Assembly (NCBI RefSeq): GCF_002869745.1
Contig: NZ_PNOS01000006.1
Location: forward strand, 62,001 to 126,000
Reading direction: 5' to 3'
Length of the DNA stretch: 64,000 nt
From: Oceaniglobus roseus
GTDB lineage: Bacteria > Pseudomonadota > Alphaproteobacteria > Rhodobacterales > Rhodobacteraceae
In this document: positions 62,393-64,000 of the stretch, piece after piece
Layout: each line of letters begins with the position of its first letter
Position numbering within the stretch: the stretch's first letter is position 1
The notes under the pieces: model-generated
What the model saw: only the letters and a program-made list of their open reading frames with translations
What the model was told of the DNA's origin: nothing
Database searches by the model: none
Program-made: the position numbers and the translations under genes

Positions 62393-64000
62393 ATGACAAG
62401 CTCTCCCCGATTCATCCACCTGCGCCTGCACACCGAGTATTCGCTGCTGGAGGGGGCCATGCGGCTGAAGAAGCTGCCGGGCCTCTGCGCCGCCGCCGGG
62501 ATGCCCGCGGTGGCCGTCACCGACACGAACAACATGTTCGCCGCGCTGGAATTTTCCGTCGCCGCCGTGGATGCCGGGGTGCAGCCGATCGTCGGCTGCC
62601 AGGTCGACGTCGCCTTCGACCCCGCCGAGCTGGGCGAGAAGCCGCGCGATCCCGCGCCGCTGGTCCTGCTGGCGCAGAACGAGGCGGGCTATGGCAACCT
62701 GATGAAGCTGAACTCGGCGCTCTATCTAGACAAGGGCGGCGCGCGGCCGGAGATCACGCTGGAGCAGCTGGAGGCCCATGCAGATGGGCTGATCTGCCTT
62801 TCGGGCGGGCCGGGCGGGCCGGTGGGGCGGTTCCTGGGCGCGGGGCACAGGGGCAAGGCCGAGGCGCTGCTCGCGCGGCTGCACCGGGCCTTCGGCGACC
62901 GGCTTTACGTCGAGTTGCAGCGCCATCCCGAGGAGGGCGGCACGCTGGGCGACCGCGAGCGGCTGATCGAGCGGGGTCATGTCGAGATGGCCTATGCGAT
63001 GGACCTGCCGCTGGTCGCCACCAACGACGTCTACTTCCCGAAGCCCGCGATGTACGAGGCCCACGATGCGCTGATCTGCATCGCCGAGGGCGCCTATGTC
63101 GATCAGGCGGGGCCGCGCCGCCGCCTGACCCCGCAGCATTATTTCAAGAGCCCGGCCGAGATGGCGGCCCTGTTCGCCGACCTGCCCGAGGCGCTGGAGA
63201 ACACCGTCGAGATCGCGCGGCGCTGCGCCTTCAAGGCGGTGAAGCGGGCGCCGATCCTGCCGCGCTTCGCCGACGACGAGGTGGAGGAGCTGCGGCGGCA
63301 GGCGAAGGAGGGCCTGGTCGCGCGGCTGAAGGTGATCCCCCATGCCGCGTCCGTGGAGGAATACGAGCAGCGGCTGGAGTTCGAGCTGGGGATCATCGAG
63401 GGGATGGGATTTCCCGGCTACTTCCTGATCGTGGCCGACTTCATCAAGTGGGCGAAGGATCACGACATCCCGGTGGGGCCGGGGCGGGGCTCGGGCGCCG
63501 GGTCGCTCGTCGCCTATGCACTTACGATCACCGACCTCGATCCCCTGCGCTATTCGCTGCTGTTCGAGCGGTTCCTGAACCCCGAGCGGGTCAGCATGCC
63601 GGACTTCGACATCGACTTCTGCATGGACCGGCGGGAAGAGGTGATCCGGTACGTGCAGGGCAAGTACGGGCGCGACAAGGTGGGGCAGATCATCACCTTC
63701 GGCGCGCTCCTGTCCAAGGCCGCGGTGCGCGACGTGGGGCGGGTGTTGCAGATGCCCTACGGGCAGGTGGACCGCCTTTCCAAGATGATCCCGGTGGAGG
63801 GGGTGAAACCCGTCTCGATCGAGAAGGCGCTGGCCGACGAGCCGCGCCTGCGCGAGGAGGCACGGAACGAGGAAGTGGTGGCGCGGCTGCTGGACTATGG
63901 CCAGCAGGTGGAGGGGCTGCTTCGGAACGCCTCGACCCACGCCGCGGGGGTGGTGATCGGCGACCGGCCGCTGGACGAGCTGGTGCCGCTCTACCAGGAT
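62393..64000 (+). CDS. dnaE: DNA polymerase III alpha subunit, 5' part
   Basis: The first 536 residues of about 1,150 are present; the gene runs off the right edge. An N-terminal PHP domain (FIHLRLHTEYSLLEGA, AVTDTNNMFAALEF) is followed by the polymerase palm with VGPGRGSGAGSLVAYAL and catalytic aspartates in PDFDIDFC, then GQIITFGALLSKAAVRDVGR. These mark the replicative DnaE1 type. Start at 62393; no strong ribosome-binding site is visible. Confidence 0.95.
   Translation, partial: MTSSPRFIHLRLHTEYSLLEGAMRLKKLPGLCAAAGMPAVAVTDTNNMFAALEFSVAAVDAGVQPIVGCQVDVAFDPAELGEKPRDPAPLVLLAQNEAGYGNLMKLNSALYLDKGGARPEITLEQLEAHADGLICLSGGPGGPVGRFLGAGHRGKAEALLARLHRAFGDRLYVELQRHPEEGGTLGDRERLIERGHVEMAYAMDLPLVATNDVYFPKPAMYEAHDALICIAEGAYVDQAGPRRRLTPQHYFKSPAEMAALFADLPEALENTVEIARRCAFKAVKRAPILPRFADDEVEELRRQAKEGLVARLKVIPHAASVEEYEQRLEFELGIIEGMGFPGYFLIVADFIKWAKDHDIPVGPGRGSGAGSLVAYALTITDLDPLRYSLLFERFLNPERVSMPDFDIDFCMDRREEVIRYVQGKYGRDKVGQIITFGALLSKAAVRDVGRVLQMPYGQVDRLSKMIPVEGVKPVSIEKALADEPRLREEARNEEVVARLLDYGQQVEGLLRNASTHAAGVVIGDRPLDELVPLYQD

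Noticed and set aside
1-64000. CRISPR array or phage defence system
   Set aside because: No regularly spaced direct repeats and no cas, restriction or toxin-antitoxin genes were seen.

Overview
The window is GC-rich DNA from an alphaproteobacterium, most likely a Rhodobacterales (Rhodobacter/Paracoccus/Roseobacter-type) chromosome. The evidence is the bcsN-bcsA-bcsB-bcsZ cellulose operon, the xdhABC set with a BMP-family nucleoside/nucleobase ABC transporter, strong G/C preference at third codon positions, and a dispersed GGATATTT-type repeat of a kind I associate with this order. No plasmid or phage replication genes are visible.

Layout. (1) 1-6678, minus strand: cellulose synthesis (galU, bcsN, bcsA, bcsB, start of bcsZ). 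Divergently placed at 6995-11755 are a membrane diguanylate cyclase and a GAF/PAS/GGDEF/EAL protein that could make and break the c-di-GMP sensed by the PilZ domain of BcsA. (2) 11898-15928: a small envelope-sensing cluster, with a COG4705-type membrane protein and an anchored periplasmic protein divergent from a PepSY protein and an OmpR-type two-component system. A near-perfect 18-bp inverted repeat lies between the divergent units. (3) 16209-20000: a lower-GC remnant island. A truncated tRNA-Ser 5' half and an intact tRNA-Ser(GCU) form an 82-bp inverted repeat around two unknown genes; beyond them are a broken tyrosine recombinase and an IS256-family element with a frameshifted transposase. 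(4) 20514-28337, minus strand: the Kdp potassium system with unusual order kdpF-kdpB-[26-aa membrane peptide]-kdpA-kdpC-kdpD-kdpE. (5) 28732-33786: an Rrf2 regulator, then a sulfate ABC transporter (sbp, cysT, an unrecognised cysteine-containing small membrane protein, cysW, and cysA with an in-frame amber stop), then an Lrp/AsnC regulator.

(6) 34009-44298: mixed metabolism and resistance: 5-formyl-THF cyclo-ligase, PACE efflux protein, Fsr-like MFS exporter, C45 acyltransferase, PHB-depolymerase-like esterase, RHH regulator, FAD oxidoreductase with aldo/keto reductase, MscS channel, and a formylglycine-generating enzyme with both copper-binding cysteines. (7) 44508-51719, plus strand: a LacI-regulated carbohydrate ABC operon with an MGH1/GH63-like glycoside hydrolase; the first permease has a DUF11-like periplasmic insertion. 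(8) 51805-61333, minus strand: xdhA-xdhB-xdhC translationally coupled to a BMP-type ABC transporter, reading as purine uptake plus xanthine oxidation. Copies of one dispersed repeat lie in frame inside both xdhA and xdhB, in opposite orientations, and a third lies between the ABC genes. (9) 61463-64000: an ArsR/AHSA1 pair divergent from the 5' part of dnaE.

Potassium uptake, MscS and a possible compatible-solute glycoside hydrolase suggest adaptation to varying osmolarity; this is inference. Translational coupling by ATGA/GTGA overlaps is frequent and supports most operon assignments.
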